This document shows, one piece after another, positions 53,151-62,300 of a stretch of DNA of 64,000 nucleotides. This stretch comes from Rhizobium altiplani (lineage in GTDB: Bacteria > Pseudomonadota > Alphaproteobacteria > Rhizobiales > Rhizobiaceae), in the NCBI RefSeq assembly GCF_001542405.1, contig NZ_LNCD01000092.1, positions 28,269 to 92,268 on the forward strand, in the 5' to 3' direction. How positions within the stretch are numbered: position 1 is the first letter of the stretch; each line of letters begins with the position of its first letter. A program made the translations under genes and the position numbers. The notes under the pieces were generated by a model, which saw nothing but the letters and a program-made list of their open reading frames with translations, was not told where the DNA came from and did no database searches.

Positions 53151-53799
53151 CTCGCCTACCGCGGTGGGGAACGCAACGATCCGTGAGGATGACCGATCCT
53201 TCGTGAAGGTCGCTGAAGACACGCGGACGTCCACGCAAAGGATTGGCTTCCGCGTAGATCGTCGCGAGCCTGATCTTTTCTGCATCGAGGTTAGGCCACG
53301 TTTCGAGAATGCGTTCCGTCGAAGCGCCTGCCGCTGTGGACGCGGCAACATCATAGACAGGAATGCGGGTGCCACGAATGACCGGCGTCCCACCAAGGAT
53401 GTCGGGCGATGATGCCATGGCTTCTCGCGCCGCGGCGAGGTCGTCCAGCCGTTCGCGCGCGCCCCTCATAAAGGGCATGAGATCGATCGTCAGAAACTCG
53501 TGGTGCACGGTCCAGTCTTCACGCAGTAGGGCGGACCACGGAAGGCTGCGAGCGCTTGCGAGCCGGGCCTCTGCCGTCCGGATGGTAAACAAGCGTTCTT
53601 CCGAGGTAAGGTGGCGGGCGCTTTCGAAGTAAAGCGCGATGAGCGAGCAGGCTCCGGCCAGGACATGACGACCGCTGTCTAGCGAAACGAACGCGCCCGG
53701 CAAGATGTGTTCGTCGATGACGCGATTGACGTCGCGCAGGCTCACGCGCGAGACAACGGCAGCCTCGCTCACCTTTAGCATTTCCGCCACTGCGGGCAT
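53134..53799 (-). CDS. DUF433 domain antitoxin
   Basis: The ATG at 53799 follows GGAGG. The 221-residue protein has an N-terminal HTH-like region (VAEMLKVSEAAVVSRVSLRD) and a C-terminal DUF433 domain (SPDILGGTPVIRGTRIPVYD and AASTERILETWPNLD). DUF433 proteins act as antitoxins for DUF5615 or VapC-like partners. It overlaps the truncated toxin by 17 bp, the usual arrangement. The antitoxin looks intact while the toxin is not. Confidence 0.8.
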   Translation of the reverse strand: MPAVAEMLKVSEAAVVSRVSLRDVNRVIDEHILPGAFVSLDSGRHVLAGACSLIALYFESARHLTSEERLFTIRTAEARLASARSLPWSALLREDWTVHHEFLTIDLMPFMRGARERLDDLAAAREAMASSPDILGGTPVIRGTRIPVYDVAASTAAGASTERILETWPNLDAEKIRLATIYAEANPLRGRPRVFSDLHEGSVILTDRCVPHRGRRDEVPD

Positions 53800-53951
53800 G
53801 TGAGCCTCCATTTTATAGTAACGGAGGCTCATCGAAGGCGCCACCCTAGCCTGAATAGAGGCCGGCCTGATCGGGATCTACAAGCAGTTTCACGAGGGCG
53901 AACCGCTTGCTAACATGGCGTTCGGACTCGTCAGCATGGCCGGGTCCGGGG

Positions 53952-54545
53952 CTACTGCACCGCGATGCCGAACGCATCCAATACCTCGGCCGTTATCGTG
54001 CCGGTCACCTTGAGATTATTGTCCTGCTGCATCTGGCTCAGGGCGGCGCGCGTCTCTTTGTCGACGACTCCGGTCAGTGCGCCGGCATAGTAGCCATAAG
54101 CCGTCAGTCCCGATTGCACCTGAATTACGACCTGTCGGAACTTGTTCGAGTTTCCCGGAAGCGTCTTGACGGGTGCCGCCTGCCGCGGCGCGACAGGAGC
54201 GGGGTCCGGAACCGGTGATTGCACAGGCGGTGCCGAATAGGTCGGGGCGGCATAGAGTGGTGCGGGAGCTGGCGAGGGATCGCTGTAGGATGGGCTCGCG
54301 TAGGACGTACTCGGCAGATAGCCGCCACCGCTGCCCGATCTGTGGCTGGAATGCGAGCTGTGGGAGCTATGGCTCGAATGGGACCGGTGTCCGGCGAGCG
54401 AATACAGATGCCGAATCTTGAGCCGCTCGAGGATCGAATGAGGGTCGGGCTTCTTGACGATCGGGTCGAGCGGCATGGCGTCGGTCTTTGCCGGCAGGAA
54501 ACCTGCTGCGAGCAGCGACGGAATGAGAAATACGCGTCGTTTCAT
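53952..54545 (-). CDS. hxsA: His-Xaa-Ser repeat protein HxsA
   Basis: The 197-residue protein has a signal peptide (MKRRVFLIPSLLAAGFLPAK, cleavage near residue 23), six tandem His-Xaa-Ser units at about 53-70 (HRS, four HSS, HRS), a long Pro/Ser/Ala/Tyr-rich linker and a C-terminal peptidoglycan-binding-like domain (about 130-197: VQSGLTAYGYYAGALTGVVD). This is the precursor-like member of the HXS system defined by comparative genomics; the repeat is thought to be modified by HxsB and HxsC. It overlaps hxsC by 4 bp. The modification is unknown. Confidence 0.93.
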   Translation of the reverse strand: MKRRVFLIPSLLAAGFLPAKTDAMPLDPIVKKPDPHSILERLKIRHLYSLAGHRSHSSHSSHSSHSSHRSGSGGGYLPSTSYASPSYSDPSPAPAPLYAAPTYSAPPVQSPVPDPAPVAPRQAAPVKTLPGNSNKFRQVVIQVQSGLTAYGYYAGALTGVVDKETRAALSQMQQDNNLKVTGTITAEVLDAFGIAVQ

Positions 54546-55627
54546 ATCGGTCCCAGCCCCCTGAACCCTTTCTTGTGGTCATACCATTCGAAGAAGCCTC
54601 CGCATCGCTGCCTCGACGAGCAGTCTGCGCAGAAGGGTTCTTGCTTGTTCTTCCAGTCGGAGATCGACGCCGGCGCCAGGTGGCGGTAGCGGGCCGGAAC
54701 CGAGCACAGCGGAAAGTTATAGAGCTGGACTGGAACATCTCGCGCCGTGGCGATGTTGATGGCGCGCGCGACATTGCCAAAGTCCGTGGAGGTGTCCTTG
54801 AAGCTCGAATCCCAGTTCATCCGGCCAAAGCCGATGTTTTCAAGCTGCATGATAGCCCAGCGCTCGAGGAAGGGCAGGGCAGTGCCGACGAACCCAGCCA
54901 GTGCCGGCAGCTCGTCGTAATTCTGCTGCATGACGACGGTTCGAAGCTCGATGGCGGCCCCGGATTCGAACAGGATGGAGAAGGATTTGGGCAGCCGGTC
55001 GAAGGCGCCTGTTTTCTTGACGATGGCATCGTGGCCGTCGGCATTTGCGGCATAAAGAGGAATTCCCCACAGGATCCGTTCGACGCCGATCTCCTGCAAA
55101 GTGTCGATGTCTTCTTCTCCGAAGTGCTGGCCGTTCGTAAGGATATGAAACATCAGGTCGGGCCGCGTCTTCGACAGCGACAACAACATGTCGAAGAGCT
55201 TCCTCTTGTGAAGGAGAGGCTCGCCTCCCGACAGGCCGATGTAGGCGTTCGACGGCGCTAGGGACGCGGCGGTCTCCAGTTCGGAAAACAGATCGACATG
55301 CTGCTTCTTGGGAGGCTGCGAACACATGAGGCACAACTGGTCGCACTGTTCGGTGACCAGGAACGTGTTGTGCTGCGAATCCGCTCTGAGCAGGCGCCGG
55401 GCGCTTGCTTGTCCTGGCACGATCATGATCACGTCGTTGTCGAGCTTGAGATCACTCGCCGCATGGAGCGCCAGAGAGAAGCCCTGGAAATCGTATTCCC
55501 GCCGCGATCCCTCCATGCCGATCAGGACGGCGTCGTTCGGACCTGGACCGCTTGCCGCGTCCCGTAGCCTGACCACAAGAGGTTCCACGAGAGGAAACGG
55601 ATCGACCTTGATGCGGAGCTCGATCAT
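54542..55627 (-). CDS. hxsC: His-Xaa-Ser system radical SAM maturase HxsC
   Basis: The 361-residue protein has the radical SAM cluster motif CxxxCxxC at Cys95, Cys99 and Cys102 (EQCDQLCLMCSQPP), a GGEPLLHKRK motif for SAM binding and a C-terminal Cys cluster (FCADCSSRQRCGGF) suited to an auxiliary iron-sulfur cluster. It is predicted to carry out a radical modification of the HxsA repeats. It is coupled by ATGA overlaps to hxsB upstream and hxsA downstream. Confidence 0.93.
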   Translation of the reverse strand: MIELRIKVDPFPLVEPLVVRLRDAASGPGPNDAVLIGMEGSRREYDFQGFSLALHAASDLKLDNDVIMIVPGQASARRLLRADSQHNTFLVTEQCDQLCLMCSQPPKKQHVDLFSELETAASLAPSNAYIGLSGGEPLLHKRKLFDMLLSLSKTRPDLMFHILTNGQHFGEEDIDTLQEIGVERILWGIPLYAANADGHDAIVKKTGAFDRLPKSFSILFESGAAIELRTVVMQQNYDELPALAGFVGTALPFLERWAIMQLENIGFGRMNWDSSFKDTSTDFGNVARAINIATARDVPVQLYNFPLCSVPARYRHLAPASISDWKNKQEPFCADCSSRQRCGGFFEWYDHKKGFRGLGPI

Positions 55628-57030
55628 TGGTGAACCTTCGTCAGTTCAGGGTCCATTTCATCAAGACCGGACCAGAGGGCGATCGATCTTCGTACCTTTG
55701 GATCGTCGGAATAGAGCAGTTCGAAAGCCAGATCGAAGAGCGCCGTGTGCCTCTGGCAGAAATCGGTAAGGTGACGGGGCAGGTCGATCCGCCCGTATCT
55801 GGAAAGGTCGTCGATGAGGTCGACGCCGCAGTAGGCCTGATAGGGACAGTGCACGCAGTCCGGATCGAAGAGGTTGAGCGCTTCCGCGTTCAGGGCGTCG
55901 ACAACCGTGCAGTCCATTCCCGTATGAACGTCGCCCATGCGCAGGTCGATCTGCCCCAGCCGGGTTATCATGCGTGCCTCGTCGGTCGGATAGAACGAAC
56001 CGTCGTGGTCGACCACCACGTAGTCTCTCCCAACAATGTTGGGGTTCCGGAGGTCCACGTGGCCATCATGGCCGCCACGCACGATGCGCCGCAGACAGTG
56101 GGAGAAATAGAACTCCTCCATCGGGCGCTCCGACGTCGCGTTATATTCGACGAGGGTCATGACGAAGCGGCGCACATAGGCGTTCCAGACGGCGCTGATG
56201 TCTCGCGTCCGGAAGCGTTTCCGGGCAAAGCCCTGATGATTGACGGGTCGCAGGTATATCGATCGGAAGCCGAAGCAGGCGTAGGTGTCGATGACTTCGC
56301 GGGGATCGGGGAGGGCATCGAGATCGAAGGTCGGCAGCGCCGAGACGCGATCCGGCCCGTCGTTCGTCGCGCGGGCAAGGTTCCGGAGAAACTGCTCTGT
56401 TGCGGCGGCGGCCGAAGTCCTGTGGCGTTCGTGAAGCGCGCGGGTGGGATCGAGCGACGTGCTGACGAAGGTATCTTCCGACGACAGGAAGTCCCAGGCC
56501 GCCTCGCTAACGTCCTGGAGATTGGTGCAGACGACGAACTGCGCCTTGTCGAACCGCTGCCGCGCGAAGTCGCGGACCTCCTGCAAGACATCCAGGCGAA
56601 GGAGAGGCTCGCCGCCTTGGAATTCGATCTTGATCGCCTTCGTCGACAGCCCGTCGAGCCAGCGAAGGACGGCCTGGAGCGTCGCCGCGTCCCAATCGTG
56701 ACCGGGCGCGTTTTCGTTGACGCGGCTGACCTGGCAGTAGGCACAAGCGAGATTGCAGCGAAGCGTCGGCACGAGGATGACGTAGTCGAGGTCGGCAGGG
56801 GCGTGAAGACGCTTCGCCCATCGATAGCTGAACGCGTTGTACGCGAGGTCGCTGACGTTATCGAAGGCGTGCCCATTCGTTTTGAGGAAGGCCCGGTCCT
56901 CGGCAGTCATGTCGCCATGGACGTAGCGTTCGAGGAACGCTCCGTTCGACCGGAAGAACCCGCCGGCGTCGTTGCAGAAGATGAATTCCTGCTCGCCCAC
57001 CGGCCGGAACTTCAGCGGCATCACGTTCAT
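55624..57030 (-). CDS. hxsB: His-Xaa-Ser system radical SAM maturase HxsB
   Basis: The 468-residue protein has CxxxCxxC at Cys92, Cys96 and Cys99 (TLRCNLACAYCQVS), the FQGGEPLLRLD motif and a C-terminal SPASM-like Cys set (DPDCVHCPYQAYCGVD, then DFCQRH). It is the first of the paired radical SAM enzymes of the HXS system. Its start overlaps hxsD by 4 bp and its stop overlaps hxsC by 4 bp, so all four genes are translationally coupled. Confidence 0.93.
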   Translation of the reverse strand: MNVMPLKFRPVGEQEFIFCNDAGGFFRSNGAFLERYVHGDMTAEDRAFLKTNGHAFDNVSDLAYNAFSYRWAKRLHAPADLDYVILVPTLRCNLACAYCQVSRVNENAPGHDWDAATLQAVLRWLDGLSTKAIKIEFQGGEPLLRLDVLQEVRDFARQRFDKAQFVVCTNLQDVSEAAWDFLSSEDTFVSTSLDPTRALHERHRTSAAAATEQFLRNLARATNDGPDRVSALPTFDLDALPDPREVIDTYACFGFRSIYLRPVNHQGFARKRFRTRDISAVWNAYVRRFVMTLVEYNATSERPMEEFYFSHCLRRIVRGGHDGHVDLRNPNIVGRDYVVVDHDGSFYPTDEARMITRLGQIDLRMGDVHTGMDCTVVDALNAEALNLFDPDCVHCPYQAYCGVDLIDDLSRYGRIDLPRHLTDFCQRHTALFDLAFELLYSDDPKVRRSIALWSGLDEMDPELTKVHQ

Positions 57031-57254
57031 CGCAGCAGTCTTTCGATCACCGCCCGGCGAAGCGTGTCGGTCTCGCGATGGATCTTTTGGCGATAGAGCG
57101 TATACCGGAATTCGGCAATCAGTCCCGTATCGGAATTGCTCAGTGCAACGCCTTCCTCGGTGGTCGCGATTTCCACGTCAGGATGCAGATAAGAGAAGCG
57201 TGCGATGGCTTCGTCGAGATAGGGCCGGAAGATCGGCGCAATGTCTATTGTCAC
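57027..57254 (-). CDS. hxsD: His-Xaa-Ser system protein HxsD
   Basis: A GTG at 57254 begins TIDIAPIFRPYLDEAIARFS and the 75-residue product ends ETDTLRRAVIERLLR, with EFRYTLYRQKIHRE matching the HxsD family motif near the C-terminus. HxsD is a small partner protein found with HxsB and HxsC; its role is unknown, possibly substrate presentation. The open frame extends upstream to 57656, but that part overlaps a divergent gene and lacks family similarity. No strong ribosome binding site is seen. Confidence 0.82.
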   Translation of the reverse strand: MTIDIAPIFRPYLDEAIARFSYLHPDVEIATTEEGVALSNSDTGLIAEFRYTLYRQKIHRETDTLRRAVIERLLR

Positions 57255-57455
57255 GAATATCAGCCCGAACGAGCAACCAGGAGCTACTGATATAGCTGGG
57301 TTGCGATGATTCCAAAATATTATCGCTGAAGTTGATCCAAATTTATTTTGACTTTGCTTCGAGGGAATAGGAAAGCTGGGCCGAAAGACGCCAAGCGCAA
57401 GAACCATCGCAGTGGCGACTGTATAGGGACGCGTCTTGATTGGGGCGGCGGCAGG

Positions 57456-57998
57456 ATGATTTTTCAGGCAAGCTACGCGGCGGTACTGGCCGCGTGCATC
57501 TTCTGCACGATGTCTGCAGGCGCGGCACTCGCGGAAATCCGACCGGTCCGCGATGTTCAGAAGGCGCTTGCCGAGCAAGGATACGACGCCGGCACGCCCG
57601 ACGGTATCTGGGGAACGAAGTCTGTCGCAGCGTTGAAGGGATTTCAACGCGCCCACGGGCTCGCGCCATCGGGCGTAGTGACCCAGGATTCGCTGAAGGC
57701 GCTCTTTTCGTTCTCGGTGGCTGAGACGGAGCCCACCGTCACTCCGCGGGCAACCGCCGCCGCACCTGCGGCCTCGTCAGTCGCGCTTCAGTCCGATGTC
57801 TCGTCGGCTGAGCCTGCAACTTCGTCGCAGCAGACACCGCGGACGCCCAACGAAACCGCGTCGAAGGAACCTTCGAGCAAGAGAGCGGACCATTCAGGCT
57901 ATGTCGTCGTCATTGTGCTCCTCGTCATAGGATTCGTGTTCGCCCGACGCAGGACTAGGAAAGCACCCCGAGCAGGCCGCCGCATGCGGTCGTCCTGA
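57456..57998 (+). CDS. Peptidoglycan-binding-like membrane protein beside hxs
   Basis: The ATG at 57456 gives 180 residues: a signal peptide or anchor (MIFQASYAAVLAACIFCTMS), a PG_binding_1-type domain (VQKALAEQGYDAGTPDGIWG then TKSVAALKGFQRAHG), a Thr/Ala/Pro/Ser-rich linker and a C-terminal transmembrane helix (YVVVIVLLVIGFVFA) with a basic end. The signal-domain-linker-anchor layout mirrors the peptidoglycan-binding part of HxsA. It is divergent from hxsD with a 200-bp shared promoter region. It may be a surface partner of HxsA. Confidence 0.8.
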   Translation: MIFQASYAAVLAACIFCTMSAGAALAEIRPVRDVQKALAEQGYDAGTPDGIWGTKSVAALKGFQRAHGLAPSGVVTQDSLKALFSFSVAETEPTVTPRATAAAPAASSVALQSDVSSAEPATSSQQTPRTPNETASKEPSSKRADHSGYVVVIVLLVIGFVFARRRTRKAPRAGRRMRSS

Positions 57999-58109
57999 TC
58001 TGGCTTCCGGTGAGCAGCGATCCTGTGGAAAAAGAACAAATCATGAATTGATGCTGGCGTTCTTTATCCTCCTGTTTTATCCATCGGACAGACTGGAAGA
58101 GGACCGACC

Positions 58110-59378
58110 TTGGTTTTTCGATTCGTCCACACGGCAGATGTTCATCTAGATTCACCCCTGAAGACGCTTGCGTTGCGGAACGCCGACCTTTCGGAGCTGA
58201 TCGGGCTCGCGACCCGGCGAGCCTTCGTCCGGGTGATAGACCTATGTCTCGAAGAGAAGGTCGATGCGCTTGTGCTGGCAGGTGACCTCTACGACGGCGA
58301 CCAGACTTCGATGAAGACGGCCCGCTTCCTGGCGGAGCAGCTTCGACGCCTGCACGAGGCGGGAATAAAGACCTTTATCATCCGAGGAAATCACGACGCC
58401 CTGTCGAGGATCACTGCTGAACTGGTCATGCCCGATACGGTGAAGGTGTTCGGCCAGACCGCGGAGACGGTCGTCATGGAGCGGGGCGACGGTCATTTCC
58501 CGGTGGCTGTCCACGGTTTAAGCTTCGCGAAGCCGCACGCTCCGGAAAGTCTGCTTCGGCACTATACCCTCCCAGTGCCGGATGCCTTCAACATCGGTGT
58601 CATGCATACGAGTCTTGGGGGTTCCGTCGGACACGATCTCTACGCGCCATGTGGCGTTGCCGATCTACAGCAGAGCGGATTTCACTACTGGGCGCTGGGG
58701 CATATCCATAGACGGTCAGTCGTTGAGAACGGTTCATCGGCAATCGTGATGCCGGGCATGCCGCAAGGGCGCGACGTCAACGAGGACGGCCCGAAAAGCG
58801 TTTCTCTCGTTACGGTCAACGATGACCGGTCGATCGTCATAGAGGAGAGGCAGACAAGCGTGGCGCAGTTCGAGAGACTGTCGATCGACGTCTCCGGCGC
58901 CGCCGATTGGAAGGCGATGGTCGGCGACTTGTCCTCCCACCTCGACGCCCTGCGATCGTCCGTGACGGCGGACCACCTGGTAGCCCGCATTCAGCTCAGA
59001 GGTGTGAACGAGCTCGCATGGCGCATCAGAAGGGATCTTGATCTTCTGCATACCGAACTAGAATCGCGCGGCTCCATTAGCGGGAACGTCTGGATCGACA
59101 AGGTGCAGACGTCCTGCACCGCGCCAGAACGTCCGGGCGCCGGATCGGGCGCCTTGGACGAACTCTCCATGATCATCGAAAGCGAAGTCGGCGCATCTCT
59201 GGAATATCAGCAGGAGGTTCGGGCGATCGCGGAAGAACTTCGCGGCCAGCTTCCCGCCGAACTTCGGGACATCTTCGGCACGGATGAGAAAGCGTTCACA
59301 GAAAGCCTTGCGCTCTTCGCCCGCGAGGGCTCGGTCAACGTGATGGCCCGTCTTCGTAGTGGCGGCGAGGTAGATTGA
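58110..59378 (+). CDS. SbcD-like metallophosphoesterase (YhaO type)
   Basis: A TTG start at 58110 follows AGAGGA. The 422-residue protein has the exonuclease motifs HTADVHLDSP, LAGDLYDGD, RGNHDAL, MHTSLGG and LGHIHRR of the SbcD/Mre11/YhaO group. It overlaps the following ATPase gene by one base, as in bacterial SbcCD or YhaO/YhaN pairs. It is predicted to process broken or foreign DNA ends together with the downstream protein. Confidence 0.9.
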   Translation: MVFRFVHTADVHLDSPLKTLALRNADLSELIGLATRRAFVRVIDLCLEEKVDALVLAGDLYDGDQTSMKTARFLAEQLRRLHEAGIKTFIIRGNHDALSRITAELVMPDTVKVFGQTAETVVMERGDGHFPVAVHGLSFAKPHAPESLLRHYTLPVPDAFNIGVMHTSLGGSVGHDLYAPCGVADLQQSGFHYWALGHIHRRSVVENGSSAIVMPGMPQGRDVNEDGPKSVSLVTVNDDRSIVIEERQTSVAQFERLSIDVSGAADWKAMVGDLSSHLDALRSSVTADHLVARIQLRGVNELAWRIRRDLDLLHTELESRGSISGNVWIDKVQTSCTAPERPGAGSGALDELSMIIESEVGASLEYQQEVRAIAEELRGQLPAELRDIFGTDEKAFTESLALFAREGSVNVMARLRSGGEVD

Positions 59379-62300
59379 TGCGGATCAACCGTCTCGACCT
59401 TACTCGCTACGGCAAGTTTACGGACAGCGTCATCGATTTCGGGGAGCCGGGTCGAGGGACGCCGGACCTTCATGTCATCTACGGGCCAAACGAAGCCGGC
59501 AAGTCGACCACGTTCGACGCCATCCTGGACCTGATTTTCGGGATCGGTACGTCAAGCAAGTACGGATTCCTGCATCCTTATCCAACCATGAGGATCGGCG
59601 CCAACATCGAAATTGCGGGAGAAAGTCGCGAGTTCGTCCGGATCAAGCGGCCGCAGAACAGTCTGCTCGATTCCGATGGCCGTTCGCTGCCCGACGCCCT
59701 GATCAGAACCGATCTTGGCGGCATCGACCGCGACGCCTTCACAACGATGTTCTCGCTTGACGAAAAGACGTTGGAAAAGGGCGGGGAGGGAATCCTGGCC
59801 AGCAAGGGGGACCTCGGCGAGCTGCTGTTCTCCGCTAGCGCCGGCCTTTCGGACCTGAGCCGGCAATTGTCGTCTATCCGCGGAGAGGCAGACGTCTTCT
59901 ACCGCTACCGCGCCCGCAGCGGCGCGCTCGCCGACTTCAAGACAGAGTTGACCACCCTTAAGGAGCAGCGCGCAGCGCTCGACCTTCGGGTAAGTGATTT
60001 TCAGCGCTTGTCGTCCGAGCGCGCGCATCTCTCGCGGCTTCATGAAGACGCGTTGGAGCAGCGAGCAGCGACCCAGAGGCGGATGGACGATGTAAGGCGG
60101 ATACTCGCTGCGCTTTCTCCTATGGCCAGGCTCTCGACCTTGAAGGGAGAGTTCTCCCAGACGGAAGAGGTCCCGGTGCCGCCGTCATCCTGGTGCGGCG
60201 AGCTCCCCGGACTTCGAAGCAGCGAAATCGAATACCGTGTGAAGCTTGAGCAGATCGCCCGCTCGATCGCAGAGATCGAGCGTGAGGCGGAGAAACTGGC
60301 TCCAGACCCGGTGGCATTGGAGCTTTCGGCACGCGTGGCCGAACTGTCGGATCTTCAGCCGCGGTACATTACCGCCGAGAATGACATTCCCAAGCTCTCT
60401 GCCAGAGCTGCCGAGCTTTCAATCGAGAGCATACTGGTTCAGTTGGGGCGGCCGGGCGATGCTTCCCCCGTTCGCCTTATCCTCGATGCGCCGACGGTTG
60501 GTACACTTCGGGCGTTGATGGAAGGCAAGTCGGGCGTCGACGCCCGCCTGACCAGCGCAAAGGACGAGTGTGCGAAGGTAGAGCGAGCGATAGCTGTTCT
60601 AAGCGCCAGCAACTCCACCACCGACCTATCGCCCGATAAGGTCAAGACGTACGAACAACTGGCCGCCACCGTGAAGACCATACCGCGGTCTGACGAGGAG
60701 GTCGCACTTCGATCGTTGTCGCGGCGTCGCGACGCCGCTTCGGTCGCCTTGGCCGAAACGCTGTCGCGCCTCCTGCCGTGGCGCGGATCCATCGGAGACC
60801 TGTCTTCGATGGCATGTCCCTCGTCGGTTAAGCTTGAGCAGTGGAAGACGTCGTTCAAGCTAGCGACGGAGCAGGCCCGGAGGGCCCGCGCCGATCTTGA
60901 CCGTCTTGAACCGGAAGGCCGCAGACTGGACGCCGAGATAGATGCTGTGCGCAGTCTGGTTAGTGCGATCGACGAGATGCACTCCACCGACAGTCGAGCT
61001 TTGCGTGATGAAGCATGGGCCACCCACCGCAAGACGATGGACGACGCGACGGCCGACGCCTTCGAAGAAGCGATGAAGTCGGACGACCACCTTGTGTCCC
61101 AGCGGCTCCTTCACTTCTCGGAAATCGGCAAGCTCAACCAGCTCCTTCAGCGCAATGCCGCGGTTCGCACGGACGTGGAGACCGCGCGCCACGCGCAACG
61201 GGAGGCACTGGACCGGCAAGAAGAAATCCGGTCCGAGATTACTGCGAGGCTGGACCCGCTTGTCGCGGGATCCAGTTTGGAGGCGGACCCGTTTGAGCTC
61301 GAGGACTGGCTGCGAAAGAGAGAGGACGTTCTCAAGGCGAGGGACGAACTGGCCGATGTCGACCGGGAAATCGCCGACGTCCGCGATCGTGTCGGTCGGT
61401 CAAGACGGCTACTGATCGAGGCAATGGACGCGGCGAACGTGGGATACCATCCTGACGCCGACATAGCAGCGCTCGTCGCGGCCGCAGAAGACGCCGTGAA
61501 CGATTTCAATTCGGCCTTCAGTCAGGCGACGCAGATGCGGCGATTGCAAGCCGAGTGCGTCGATCGCGAGCAGGCGCTTGCCGATGCGTCTTTCGCAGCC
61601 GAGGCGTGGCAGTCGGAATGGAAGCTCATCTGCGAGAGTTCCTGGCTGGGCGAACTCGACGTGATCCCAGGCACCGGTGCGATGAGCGAAATTCTCTCCA
61701 CGTTAGAAAAGCTGGCATCTGCGATCGAGAGCAGGGACGGCCTGATCGACCGGGTCCAGAAGATGGAGAAGGACAGGGCGCTGTTCGAGGCGAGGGCCTT
61801 GGACTTGTGCGAGAAGCTTGGCATTCCGACGGAGGGATCTCCACGCGAACTCGCGCACCGCATATTCGAGCGCGTCAGACTCGCCGGCCTGAACCAGGAA
61901 CGTCGGGAAGAACTGGGCGGGGAGCTTGAAGACGCTCGCAAGGAAGAATCGGATCTAAAGGCCGCGACGGAAGTGCTCGACGCACGGCTTTTGGAAATGT
62001 TTGCCTTTTTTGGCGTGACGACACTCGGCGAAGTCGAGGCGCAAATGGAAATCGCCGAACGGCGTCAGGAGCTTTCGCGGTCGATTTCCGGTCTCGAGCA
62101 GGAATTGCTGCAAATCAGCGGTGTTGCGGACATGTCTGCTTTACGGCAGCTTGTCGCCTCAGTGGACAAGCAAGACCTGGAAGGTGAACTTGCCCGCCTG
62201 ACGCCCGTGCTTACGGGTCAGGATCAGCGATGCAGCGAAGTCTTTCATCAGAGGTCGAAAGTCCAGGACGCGCTGGACGCGATCGGCGGCGACGCGCGGG

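Noticed and set aside
54336..54389. CRISPR-like or simple DNA repeat
   Set aside because: The short triplet repeat encodes the HXS motif of HxsA; no CRISPR array is present anywhere that I could see.
55627..57096. 489-codon plus-strand frame opposite hxsB
   Set aside because: It is the exact antisense of hxsB, whose radical SAM motifs are unambiguous.
57255..57656. N-terminal extension of hxsD back to 57656
   Set aside because: It overlaps the divergent peptidoglycan-binding gene and has no similarity to HxsD, which begins at the GTG at 57254.
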